In this document: positions 29,229 to 37,387 of the stretch, one piece after another | Layout of the letters: each line of letters opens with the position of its first letter | How positions within the stretch are numbered: position 1 is the stretch's first letter | Assembly (NCBI GenBank): GCA_964468815.1 | Contig: CAYXWN010000007.1 | Coordinates: 1 to 59,609 of the forward strand | From: UMGS621 sp964468815 | Lineage (GTDB): Bacteria > Bacillota > Clostridia > Christensenellales > Borkfalkiaceae | DNA: 59,609 nt | Direction of reading: 5' to 3' | Notes under the pieces: generated by a model | Database searches by the model: none | Told to the model about the DNA's origin: nothing | Seen by the model: only the letters and a program-made list of their open reading frames with translations | Position numbers and translations under genes: made by a program

Positions 29229-30452
29229 TTATTCCGATATAATATAGGATTGAACCTTATTTAAGTCTTTTTGCTCAACGGAAACTTTATAAAACGTTCC
29301 TGCCTCTTCCGCTCGCTCTTCTAAAATTACGGCTTCTTCATGAATTACTTTTATAAATTTGTACTTGGAATAGGGGACGAACAGTTTTACCGTTCGATAA
29401 CGCCGGTTAAAAAAATCGTCTATTCTTAATTTCAACTCGCTTAAACCGTTTCCTTTTAACGCAGATATAAAAGAACTTTCGGCAGGGTACAAAGAAAAAT
29501 CCGAAACCCCGTCGCATTTATTAAAAACCGTAATCGACGGAGTAGTGCATTGAAGAGAATCAAGCGTTTCTCTCGTCGTTTTCAATTGCCTCTCCCAATC
29601 CGCTTGCGCGTCGCAAACAATTAAAATCAAATCCGCATTCAGCGCACTTTCCAGCGTGGAATGAAACGCCTCGATCAAGTCATGAGGAATATTGCGAATA
29701 AAACCAACCGTATCGACAAACACAACCGACTGCTGCCCGATTTCAGCGCGCCTCATGGTAGGATCAAGAGTCGCAAACAATTGATTCTTCGTTTCGACAT
29801 TCGCGCCGGTAAGCGCATTCAATAAGGTGCTTTTTCCGGTATTCGTATAACCAACCAAAGCGACTGTCTTTACAACGTTCTTTTTACGACGATCGCTTTG
29901 AAGCGCACGCCGCGTTTCAATTTCTTTTAAGCGTTCTTTCAAAAAATGAATCCGCCCTCGCAGATAACGACGATTGGTTTCCAACTGCGTTTCTCCCGGG
30001 CCGCGTGTTCCGATTCCCGCACCTTGCTGAGAAAGCGCCTCACCTTTTCCTTTCAAACGAGGATAAAGATAATTCAACTGTGCTAATTCAACTTGTAATT
30101 TTCCCTCCGTGCTTTTTGCGTTCAATGCAAAAATATCGAGAATCAAAGCCGTCCGATCAATTACTTTCAACCCGTTTAACGCCGCGCTGATATTCATTGT
30201 CTGAGACGGGGAAAGATCCCCGTCAAAAATAATCAAATCAACGGGGGAATTCTCCAATTCAAACCGAATCTCGTCTAACTTTCCGCTACCGATCAAGGTT
30301 GCAGGATTGATCTGACGAATCAATTGCGTTTTGCAGCCGTAAACAGTCGCGTTTGCACTTTCAGTCAAAGAGATGATCTCAGACAAATCCGATTCGTCGG
30401 AAGGAGCGAATAGGGGTTTTATGATGTATGCCGTTTCTTGTACTTTATTCAT
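29229..30452 (-). CDS. hflX: Ribosome-associated GTPase HflX
   Basis: GTPase that splits stalled or heat-damaged 70S ribosomes. The 407 residues comprise the N-terminal HflX domain (LIGSGKLDEIRFEL, VIDRTALILDIFALNAKSTEG), the linker helix with the glycine-rich GAGIGTRGPGETQLETNRR, and the G domain: G1 GYTNTGKSTLLN, G3 DTVGF, G4 NKCD. The G2 Thr region ATLDPTMRR is present. The ATG lies 8 bases inside the preceding recombinase gene, so the two are translated together. Its 3' end reaches the lexA operator. Confidence 0.96.
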   Translation of the reverse strand: MNKVQETAYIIKPLFAPSDESDLSEIISLTESANATVYGCKTQLIRQINPATLIGSGKLDEIRFELENSPVDLIIFDGDLSPSQTMNISAALNGLKVIDRTALILDIFALNAKSTEGKLQVELAQLNYLYPRLKGKGEALSQQGAGIGTRGPGETQLETNRRYLRGRIHFLKERLKEIETRRALQSDRRKKNVVKTVALVGYTNTGKSTLLNALTGANVETKNQLFATLDPTMRRAEIGQQSVVFVDTVGFIRNIPHDLIEAFHSTLESALNADLILIVCDAQADWERQLKTTRETLDSLQCTTPSITVFNKCDGVSDFSLYPAESSFISALKGNGLSELKLRIDDFFNRRYRTVKLFVPYSKYKFIKVIHEEAVILEERAEEAGTFYKVSVEQKDLNKVQSYIISE

Positions 30453-31497
30453 TTCTTAATGTAACGGAACGAGCCGCCTTTTTTCGAATATCTTCACTGG
30501 TTGCCGCATAATGCTTTTTCGTTGTATTTATGTCTTTGTGTCCCAAACAATCCGCAACGACATAAATATCTCCGGTTGCTCGATACAAATTAGTACCGAA
30601 TGTACTGCGAAGTTTATGCGGCGTTATTTTTTTAAGAGGGGAAACGATCTTCGCATATTTTTTTACCAAATTTTCCACGCTACGCACACCGATTCTTGTT
30701 CCTTGTAACGAAAGAAACATTGCATGTTCGTCTGGATTCCGTTCCTTTCGATCACTTTGTTCTTCCAAATAAACTTCGAGCGCGTATCTTACTTCGTCGT
30801 TAAAATATAAAATCGCACGATTGCCGCCTTTGCGCGTAACGACAAAACTGTTTGCATGGAAATCAATATCTTCAACGTTTAAGCCCACCAACTCACTGAT
30901 ACGAATTCCCGTGCCCAAAAACAAGGTTAAAATCGCAACGTCACGCTTTTGTGTTCTGGCATGAAATCGCTGTTGTTGCGAGGTTAATCCGTTTCCGCTT
31001 TCCGCAGTATTCAAAATTGCGGAAACTTCATCAATTTTTCCGTTGTTTTCCAAACGAATAATTTCTTTATCATGCAATTTCGGCATTGCAACTTTCGCTG
31101 CGACGTTAGCGTCTAACTTGTTTTTATTAAAAAAGAACTTGAAAAAAGAGCGAACCGTTGCAAGTTTTCTCGCTTTTCCACGCTCGGTACAATGTTCTTT
31201 TTTTCCGTTAATTTCGTAAAGGCTGAGTGAACTGATAAAAGACTCGATATCGCTGGAATCAAGTCGATTCAAATCGTTTAACGTTATATCCAAGACATCT
31301 TTCTTGTTACGAAATATTTTTTTCGACAAAAATTGAAAGAATATTCTCAGATCGTAAGCGTAATTTAAACGGGTGAGCGGCGTCGTTCGATTTTCAATTC
31401 CGACAAAAAACTCTTCACAAAAATAAGGAAGTTCTTCTTTGATTTTATTGGTTCGTTCGATATTTGATAAAGAACGTTTTTCAAAGTAGTTTTCCAT
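30445..31497 (-). CDS. Tyrosine recombinase (XerC/XerD-like)
   Basis: Site-specific recombinase with 350 residues from ATG 31497; the frame is open to 31638 but the upstream part is unlike the family. The N-terminal SAM-like domain covers about 1-150. The catalytic domain has all six residues: Arg in GTGIRISELVGL, Lys in VTRKGGNRA, His-x-x-Arg in TPHKLRSTFGTNL, His in LGHKDINTT and Tyr in KKHYAA. No attachment sites, excisionase or cargo genes surround it; it forms a two-gene operon with hflX, so a chromosomal Xer-type role is more likely than mobility. No Shine-Dalgarno sequence: TTTACA (31532-31527), 17 bases, TATAAT (31509-31504), then 6 bases to the ATG, suggesting a leaderless transcript. 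Confidence 0.9.
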   Translation of the reverse strand: MENYFEKRSLSNIERTNKIKEELPYFCEEFFVGIENRTTPLTRLNYAYDLRIFFQFLSKKIFRNKKDVLDITLNDLNRLDSSDIESFISSLSLYEINGKKEHCTERGKARKLATVRSFFKFFFNKNKLDANVAAKVAMPKLHDKEIIRLENNGKIDEVSAILNTAESGNGLTSQQQRFHARTQKRDVAILTLFLGTGIRISELVGLNVEDIDFHANSFVVTRKGGNRAILYFNDEVRYALEVYLEEQSDRKERNPDEHAMFLSLQGTRIGVRSVENLVKKYAKIVSPLKKITPHKLRSTFGTNLYRATGDIYVVADCLGHKDINTTKKHYAATSEDIRKKAARSVTLRNE

Positions 31498-31503
31498 AAT
31501 ATT

Positions 31504-31532
31504 ATTATAACTTTTTTCAACGTATTTGTAAA
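31504..31532 (-). promoter_or_regulatory. Promoter of the recombinase-hflX operon, 6 bases before the start codon
   Basis: TTTACA, 17-base spacer, TATAAT on the minus strand; TATAAT ends 6 bases before the ATG (31497), so transcription should start at or next to the A of the ATG. Confidence 0.75.
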
Positions 31533-31782
31533 TGCTTTTTTGTAATTTTTTATAAAGAAGTATTTCTGTGCAAGAATTCCACAATTTCACAAACCGCAAA
31601 ATTATTAGTTTTTTTCTGAGAATTTCACGTTTTTTCAAAAACGGGGCACAGATACAACTATTCGCAAAACTCTTCTTTTACGCAATGTTATTGTGAAGAA
31701 CTAAAAATATTGAGAAAATCTAAAAAACTTTAATAATTTTTCGGATTTTCTATAAATTTCCCATAAAATTATGCTTGACACA

Positions 31783-31811
31783 TTGACTTAAACCGATTTT
31801 CGTTGTATAAT
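31783..31811 (+). promoter_or_regulatory. Promoter of the PadR-like membrane regulator gene
   Basis: TTGACT at 31783-31788, 17-base spacer, TATAAT at 31806-31811. A TTGACA 8 bases further upstream would give a 25-base spacer and is not used here. The gene has AAAGGA as ribosome-binding site. Confidence 0.7.
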
Positions 31812-31838
31812 GATAAAAAGCCCGAAAGGACGGTAACT

Positions 31839-33209
31839 ATGGATAACAACTCGATCAGCAGCGATTTAATCCGCGGTCATATAGATACGATCATTCTGAA
31901 AACGCTTCTGAATGAAGATAAAAACGGATTGGAAATTTGTCAAGAAATAGAATTGCGCACGGAAGGAAAATATGAAATTCGGCAAGCAACTCTATATAGC
32001 GCCTTGAAACGCTTGGAAAATTCAAAATACATCAAACCTTATTGGGGTGAAGTCGACGAAAGCGATAAAAGCAGCGGACGCAGACGCTATTTTCATCTGA
32101 CGAAATCAGGCAAAGATTTTGTAGAAAAAAACCAACAAAATTGGGCTTTTTCAAGAGACGTTATCGACTTATTAGTCACAGGAAGCGTTTCTCCTCAAAA
32201 AGTGTTTGTTCAAAAAATTGAAGAACAAGCCGAAAGCCCGATCATTACAGAAACGCAAGACGAGATTCCGGAAGAAATCCCAACGACAGTTGACGTATCG
32301 GTCGACGAACCTGCGGTTATCGAGGGAAAAGAACGAAAGATACTTGAATTTCCAACTGCTTCGGAAGCAGAAAAACCTTCTTCCCCCGTCGGCTCAACGT
32401 CGTTTAATCAGTCTTACACTTATGAAGAGTCGGAAAGCGCAGATTTTAATTACAAAAGCGTTTTAAGTCGTTTAATTCGACCTGAAATTCGCGGCGTGCA
32501 TGAAGACATGCAGATTGTCGAAGTCGAAGAAAAGCCCAAAGGGCCGGATCCTGTTACCATACAAGAAACGGCAGAAGTTGACCCGTTAGCATTGCTGAAA
32601 GAATCAGTAAAAAAAGAACAACCACACACGGAAGAGCCGACTTACGACGAATTTTTCATTCCAAAGCAATCAACCAGACGTATGGATTTTTCGGATTTAT
32701 TCGATAAAGCCGAAGAAGACGGGCTAAAAATTCATATTTCAACCCCAAAGAAACGGAAAAAAGCCGCCGAAAAAAAACAAGACGAAATTCAATATCACAA
32801 ACTCAATATGGTTTTGTCGCTCGGCGTATATCTTTTGGTATTGATTGAGTTAATGGTTTTGTCTATTACAACCAGACAATCCGCAAATACAACGATCTAT
32901 TTTGTTTTAATGATAGCAACGTTGATATTTCCGGTCACAATGGTCATTATTTATTTTGCCAGTCCGCAAAAAAACAAAACCAAGCCAACACCTTCTTATT
33001 TAAAAAACATATTGGTGTCGGTTTGCATCGTTCTGTTTAACATAATATTGATCATTTTAGCCGTTTCTTTACTGTTAAATACGGATTTTTCAAATCTCTC
33101 ACAAGTGATACCGAGAGTCGTCATTCCGACCTTATTCGTATTTGACACGCTAGCTTATTTCATCGCTCAATATTGCTTAATCAACAGCAAACTCTTTCAA
33201 GCAAAATAA
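31839..33209 (+). CDS. PadR-type winged-helix regulator fused to a four-helix membrane domain
   Basis: A 456-residue protein with three parts. Residues 8-110 are a PadR-like winged helix (LIRGHIDTIILKTLL, EIRQATLYSALKRLENSKYI, GRRRYFHLTKSG). Residues 115-320 form a long acidic, Glu/Pro-rich, probably disordered linker. Residues 325-450 contain four hydrophobic helices (MVLSLGVYLLVLIELMVLSI; VLMIATLIFPVTMVIIYFA; ILVSVCIVLFNIILIILAVS; VIPTLFVFDTLAYFIAQY). The DNA-binding domain would face the cytoplasm, so this looks like a membrane-tethered transcription factor. PadR regulators usually end with a C-terminal dimerisation helix rather than a membrane anchor. Monocistronic, with its own promoter and terminator; no target gene is evident. 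ATG 31839 is chosen by the ribosome-binding site. Confidence 0.82.
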   Translation: MDNNSISSDLIRGHIDTIILKTLLNEDKNGLEICQEIELRTEGKYEIRQATLYSALKRLENSKYIKPYWGEVDESDKSSGRRRYFHLTKSGKDFVEKNQQNWAFSRDVIDLLVTGSVSPQKVFVQKIEEQAESPIITETQDEIPEEIPTTVDVSVDEPAVIEGKERKILEFPTASEAEKPSSPVGSTSFNQSYTYEESESADFNYKSVLSRLIRPEIRGVHEDMQIVEVEEKPKGPDPVTIQETAEVDPLALLKESVKKEQPHTEEPTYDEFFIPKQSTRRMDFSDLFDKAEEDGLKIHISTPKKRKKAAEKKQDEIQYHKLNMVLSLGVYLLVLIELMVLSITTRQSANTTIYFVLMIATLIFPVTMVIIYFASPQKNKTKPTPSYLKNILVSVCIVLFNIILIILAVSLLLNTDFSNLSQVIPRVVIPTLFVFDTLAYFIAQYCLINSKLFQAK

Positions 33210-33224
33210 CAACAAAAAATATTC

Positions 33225-33258
33225 AAAAAGCAGTTCAACATACAGAACTGCTTTTTTT
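33225..33258. terminator. Terminator between the PadR-like gene and ynbB
   Basis: Stem AAAAAGCAGTTC / GAACTGCTTTTT (33225-33236 and 33245-33256) with an 8-base loop and a T run on both strands, so it can serve both convergent genes. The 75 bases that follow hold no gene. Confidence 0.85.
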
Positions 33259-33332
33259 AATTTTATAAAATAATTTCACCTTACATAAAAAGACGTATTA
33301 CTCGTCTTTCTTTGAAAAATTTCATATTTCCG

Positions 33333-34541
33333 TTAAATTTTCATTTCTTCAAGAGCAATTTTACAGTGCTCATACGTCAACCCACCCTGCATATAAGCAA
33401 TGTACGGCTCATGGATCGGAGCATCTGCCGACAGTTCAATCGACGCACCTTGCACAAAGCACCCGGCAGCCATTATAACTTCCGATTCATATCCGGGCAT
33501 TGCCCAAGGCAATACGTCCACGTAACTATCAACAGGAGAAGCTGCCTGAATAACCTGAATAAAACGAATCAACCGTTCACGATCCCCAAACCGTATCGCT
33601 CGTATAATATCGCCGGGTAAGCGATCGGGCTCGGGCGACGTTTCAAATCCTAACGAATGAAACACTTTTCCGAAAAGCAACGATCCCTTTAACGCCTCTT
33701 TTACGACGTGCGGCGCAAGAAACAATCCCTCGAAAAAATATTGATACGTAAAAGCATACGAACCGACCTCACCACCAATAGAAGGTGCAGTCATGCGATT
33801 TTGCACAAGATCGATATAGCGTTTTTTCCCGGCAAGATATCCGCCCGTAGGTGCTATTCCAGCCCCAAGATTCTTAATCATTGACCCGGCAACCAAATCA
33901 ACACCGACCTCCGTCGGTTCTTTTACTTGAACAAATTCGCCGTAACAATTATCTAACATAATACAACCTTCATACCCCGCACGACGAATTACCCCAACCA
34001 CCTCTTCGATTTGCTCAATCGTCAAAGCGTTTCGCCATTCATATCCGCGAGAACGCTGAATATAAATCATTTTCGGCTTTTTTACCGCAAGATAAGATAA
34101 GATTGCAGAATAATCAAAAGAATCACCTTTCAAAGGAATAACGTCGAACGACACACCGAAATCCTTCAAAGAACCGTTTCCATCACCAGATATAACGTCA
34201 ACAAGCGTATCATAAGGCATTCCTGTAATCGACACAAAAACGTCGTTCGGGCGCAATATTGCGTAAAGCCCTAGCGTCAAGGCATGCGTCCCGGAAACAA
34301 TATTCGGCGATAAAACCGCGGCTTCCGCGCCAAAAATATCAGCCAAAACACGGTTCAGTAAATCCCGCCCTTCATCCCCGTATCCATAACCGGTAGAAGG
34401 AGAAAAATGTCTTAACGCAAGTTTGTTTTTTTGAAACGCATTCAATACCTTGCGTTGATTAAAGAGAGCAATTTCATCAAGTTGCTCGAATAACGGCAGT
34501 AATTGCCGCTCACTTTCTTTTATTAGCGTAGGATCAATCAT
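33333..34541 (-). CDS. ynbB: PLP-dependent methionine gamma-lyase-like protein (YnbB family)
   Basis: A 402-residue fold-type I PLP enzyme of the YnbB / 'aluminium resistance' family, related to cystathionine gamma-lyase-type enzymes; the physiological reaction is not established. Features are FSPSTGYGYGDEGRDLL near the start, the PLP-contacting segment CIMLDNCYGEFV with the aspartate, and the Schiff-base lysine in AGSMIKNLGAGIAPTGG. The C-terminus is AYMQGGLTYEHCKIALEEM. The ATG follows AAAGGAG. It is just downstream of miaA (4-base overlap), and in Bacillus ynbB also sits near miaA-hfq-hflX. Hfq, usual beside miaA, is absent here. Confidence 0.9.
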   Translation of the reverse strand: MIDPTLIKESERQLLPLFEQLDEIALFNQRKVLNAFQKNKLALRHFSPSTGYGYGDEGRDLLNRVLADIFGAEAAVLSPNIVSGTHALTLGLYAILRPNDVFVSITGMPYDTLVDVISGDGNGSLKDFGVSFDVIPLKGDSFDYSAILSYLAVKKPKMIYIQRSRGYEWRNALTIEQIEEVVGVIRRAGYEGCIMLDNCYGEFVQVKEPTEVGVDLVAGSMIKNLGAGIAPTGGYLAGKKRYIDLVQNRMTAPSIGGEVGSYAFTYQYFFEGLFLAPHVVKEALKGSLLFGKVFHSLGFETSPEPDRLPGDIIRAIRFGDRERLIRFIQVIQAASPVDSYVDVLPWAMPGYESEVIMAAGCFVQGASIELSADAPIHEPYIAYMQGGLTYEHCKIALEEMKI

Positions 34542-35461
34542 AAAAACTCCTTTATTTTTTTCGCCATAACATCCGGAGATGCCGGTTCAAGGGCCGCAAG
34601 CATTTGATCCCTCTTGAAAAAAGTAATCTGACGCTTCGCATATCTTCGTGTATTTTGCTTGATTCGCTCGGAAAGCGAATCAACAGATTCCTCGGATTGT
34701 AAATATTCGTAGACTTCTTTATATCCGATGCCTTGCATGCTTTGCATATCCGACGTAATTCCGCTATTCTTCAACAACGCTACCTCTTCAATTAAACCAC
34801 TCGAAATCATCTTATCAACACGCTCGTTTATACGACGATAAATTTCGCCCCGTAAATAGTCGACAAAAAAACTTTTATAACGATAACGCGGAGAAAGCGA
34901 ATCGCACAGCGCGGATTTCGGAATACCCGTCTGTTCGTAAATTTCCAAAGCACGAATGACACGCCTTAAATCATTCGGATGAAGTTTTCTCGCAGAAAGC
35001 GCATCCACTTTTTTCAAAACAGCAAAGACAGCTTCGTTACCATCCGTCTTTGCCATTTCTTCATATTTTTTTCGGACAGCAATATTTCCGGAGGCATTAC
35101 CGTAACTGAGATCAAATAAAAGCGAATTAATATAAAACCCCGTTCCGCCACAAATAATCGGAATTTTACCGGCATCAATCAATCTTTTTACAATAGGTTC
35201 TGCTTTTTCTTTATAATCCCCGACGGAAAACGCCGCGTTCGGCGGAAGAATATCAATCATATGATGCGGAACGCCTTGTCGCTCTTGTATGGTCGGCTTC
35301 GCCGTCCCGATATCCAAGCCTTGATAGATATTCATGGAATCCGCAGAAATAACTTCTGTTTGAAGCATTTTCGCCAACGAAACGGCAAGCGCGGTTTTCC
35401 CGGACGCTGTCGGACCGCATATCACGATAATTTGCGGACTCACACAATCCGTTTGAACCAT
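34538..35461 (-). CDS. miaA: tRNA dimethylallyltransferase
   Basis: Adds a dimethylallyl group to N6 of A37 in tRNAs that read codons starting with U; MiaB, encoded in the same cluster, then methylthiolates the product. The 307 residues are standard. P-loop GPTASGKTALAV; DSMNIYQGLDIGTAKP (binding of the tRNA and of the diphosphate); GGTGFYINSLL; and the zinc-free C-terminal helical region with QGIGYKEVYEYL and NTRRYAKRQITFF. The ATG follows GGAG and lies within the last 22 bases of mutL, so it is translationally coupled. Confidence 0.97.
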   Translation of the reverse strand: MVQTDCVSPQIIVICGPTASGKTALAVSLAKMLQTEVISADSMNIYQGLDIGTAKPTIQERQGVPHHMIDILPPNAAFSVGDYKEKAEPIVKRLIDAGKIPIICGGTGFYINSLLFDLSYGNASGNIAVRKKYEEMAKTDGNEAVFAVLKKVDALSARKLHPNDLRRVIRALEIYEQTGIPKSALCDSLSPRYRYKSFFVDYLRGEIYRRINERVDKMISSGLIEEVALLKNSGITSDMQSMQGIGYKEVYEYLQSEESVDSLSERIKQNTRRYAKRQITFFKRDQMLAALEPASPDVMAKKIKEFL

Positions 35462-37377
35462 TTATCAATCTCCGTTCTGGTAATTTTAACGGCAATCGGT
35501 CTGCCATGCGGACATTTTAACCCCATATTGCCGTTTAACATTTTGAGAAGCGCTTTGATATCGTCTTTTGTCAGCGGATATCCCGCCTTAATTGCTGCTT
35601 TACAAGCGGCTTGCGCAAGGCGTTCTTTCAAAAGATCTTTTAAAGTCATGCTTTTCAGCGTATTCATTTCTCCGAAAACTTCCTCAAAAAAAGCACCGAA
35701 ATTCATTTCCGTCAATTCAGACGGTAAGGACGAAATCTTAAATGCTTGATGCCCGAATTCTTCTATCTCGATTCCAAGTTCATTTAAAATCGGAATCTCA
35801 GCAGACAAAAACGCATATTCTTGATGATTGACGTTTAAAACGTACGGAACAAGAAGCGGCTGAATCGTCAACGCTTTATCCGAAACACGTCCGCAAAAGC
35901 GATCGTATAAAAGCCGCTCGTGCGCCGCATGTTGATCGATAAAATAAATGTCATTGCCTTTTTCAAATATAACGTAAGTATTAAGCGCTTGTCCGATGAT
36001 AATAACTTCTTCATCGATCCCGAAATCTCCCTGCTTAGGCTTACTTGGGTTTTCTTTAACGAGTGGTGGCTTTGCTTGCTCTTTTTCGGCACGTTCAAGT
36101 TCTTCGATAAATTTTTTATTTTCGAGAAATATTTTATCATCCGGAGTTTGTTTCTCCAAAGGTACTTCCTGCGAGTCGTGATCACAAAAAGATGCAAGAA
36201 TCGGGCTCGAAGCAACAGTATTATGCCTGCCATAATGATAATTTGTTTTCTCTTGAATTTCCTCGCGATTTTCAACTTTTTGCAAATTCTCTTTCAGAAA
36301 GTCCTCTTGAGGCGAAATCTCTTTTTGCAAAGCTCCCCGTTGCTCTTCCAAAGAGTTTTCCGGTTGCGACTTAACAATCTGCAAGGCCTCACTCAATCCG
36401 TCTAAGACTTTTGACACAACGGAGTAAATAGAACCGTAAACGATTTGGTTATTTGAAAATCTCACGTCCGTTTTATTCGGGTGCACGTTAACGTCTATCT
36501 CCTCCGTCGGAATTTGCAACGAAAGCACGTAAAACGGGTATTGACGCTTCATTAAATAACTGCCATACGCATTCATAATAGCAGAAGAAACGGTCGAATT
36601 GATAACATACCTTCCGTTAATAAACACCGTCTGATAGGTGCGATTCGGTTTTGTAAAATGTTGTTTTCCCAAATAACCGCTAATATGAATTCCGTTTTTT
36701 ACAGTATCGACTTCATAGCACTGTCCGACGATCTGCGCGCCGTAAATTCCGATTAACGCATCCTCCGCACTACCGCCGAACGATTGATAAATATTTTTTC
36801 CGTCAGCGATATACCGAAAACAAACGGTTGGGTTTCCCAAAATAAAACGCGTTACAATATTGGAAATCTCACTTTCTTCCGATTTTGGAGATTTCAAAAA
36901 TTTCGCGCGCGCAGGCGTGTTAAAGAACAATTGATTAACCGTAATCTCTGTTCCGGAAGGAATCGGATATTCCTCCGATTCTTGTATTTTTCCACCCTCG
37001 GCATAAATAGCCGCGCCAAATTCCTGAATAGCCGGCTTTGAAGCGATTCTGATTTTCGAAACAGACGCAATACTTGCCAAAGCCTCGCCGCGAAAGCCAA
37101 GCGTAGTAATAGCATCAAGATCTCCGACGTTCGCAATTTTACTTGTTGCATGCGGAAGAAGCGCTTTTTTCAGTTCGCTTTTTGCAATCCCCTCACCGTC
37201 GTCCGTCACCTTTATACTGCCGATTCCCCCGTCTCGAATTTCAATCGTAATACGGGTAGCGCCTGCGTCCAGAGCATTCTCAACTAACTCTTTAACAACG
37301 GAACAAGGACGCTCTACTACCTCTCCCGCAGCAATGCGGTTATAAACGGAACTATCTAATAAATTGATTGTTGCCAT
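35440..37377 (-). CDS. mutL: DNA mismatch repair protein MutL
   Basis: GHKL ATPase and latent endonuclease that couples MutS mismatch recognition to strand incision. The 645 residues are normal. The N-terminal ATPase has motifs ELVENALDAGATRI, DDGEGI and GFRGEALASIASVS. The linker (about 340-440) is Glu/Lys-rich. The C-terminal domain contains IDQHAAHERLLYDRF, which fits the nuclease metal motif DQHA-x2-E-x4-E except that the last acidic residue is Asp. ACKAAIKAG and CPHGRP are the other nuclease-site motifs. A MutH-independent, nicking MutL is therefore predicted. It lies 10 bases after mutS. Confidence 0.97.
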   Translation of the reverse strand: MATINLLDSSVYNRIAAGEVVERPCSVVKELVENALDAGATRITIEIRDGGIGSIKVTDDGEGIAKSELKKALLPHATSKIANVGDLDAITTLGFRGEALASIASVSKIRIASKPAIQEFGAAIYAEGGKIQESEEYPIPSGTEITVNQLFFNTPARAKFLKSPKSEESEISNIVTRFILGNPTVCFRYIADGKNIYQSFGGSAEDALIGIYGAQIVGQCYEVDTVKNGIHISGYLGKQHFTKPNRTYQTVFINGRYVINSTVSSAIMNAYGSYLMKRQYPFYVLSLQIPTEEIDVNVHPNKTDVRFSNNQIVYGSIYSVVSKVLDGLSEALQIVKSQPENSLEEQRGALQKEISPQEDFLKENLQKVENREEIQEKTNYHYGRHNTVASSPILASFCDHDSQEVPLEKQTPDDKIFLENKKFIEELERAEKEQAKPPLVKENPSKPKQGDFGIDEEVIIIGQALNTYVIFEKGNDIYFIDQHAAHERLLYDRFCGRVSDKALTIQPLLVPYVLNVNHQEYAFLSAEIPILNELGIEIEEFGHQAFKISSLPSELTEMNFGAFFEEVFGEMNTLKSMTLKDLLKERLAQAACKAAIKAGYPLTKDDIKALLKMLNGNMGLKCPHGRPIAVKITRTEIDKWFKRIV

Positions 37378-37387
37378 AATTTTTTCC

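Noticed and set aside
30445..31638. Tyrosine recombinase as the integrase of a mobile element
   Set aside because: No attachment repeats, excisionase, relaxase or phage genes nearby; it is overlapped with hflX in a core-gene setting.
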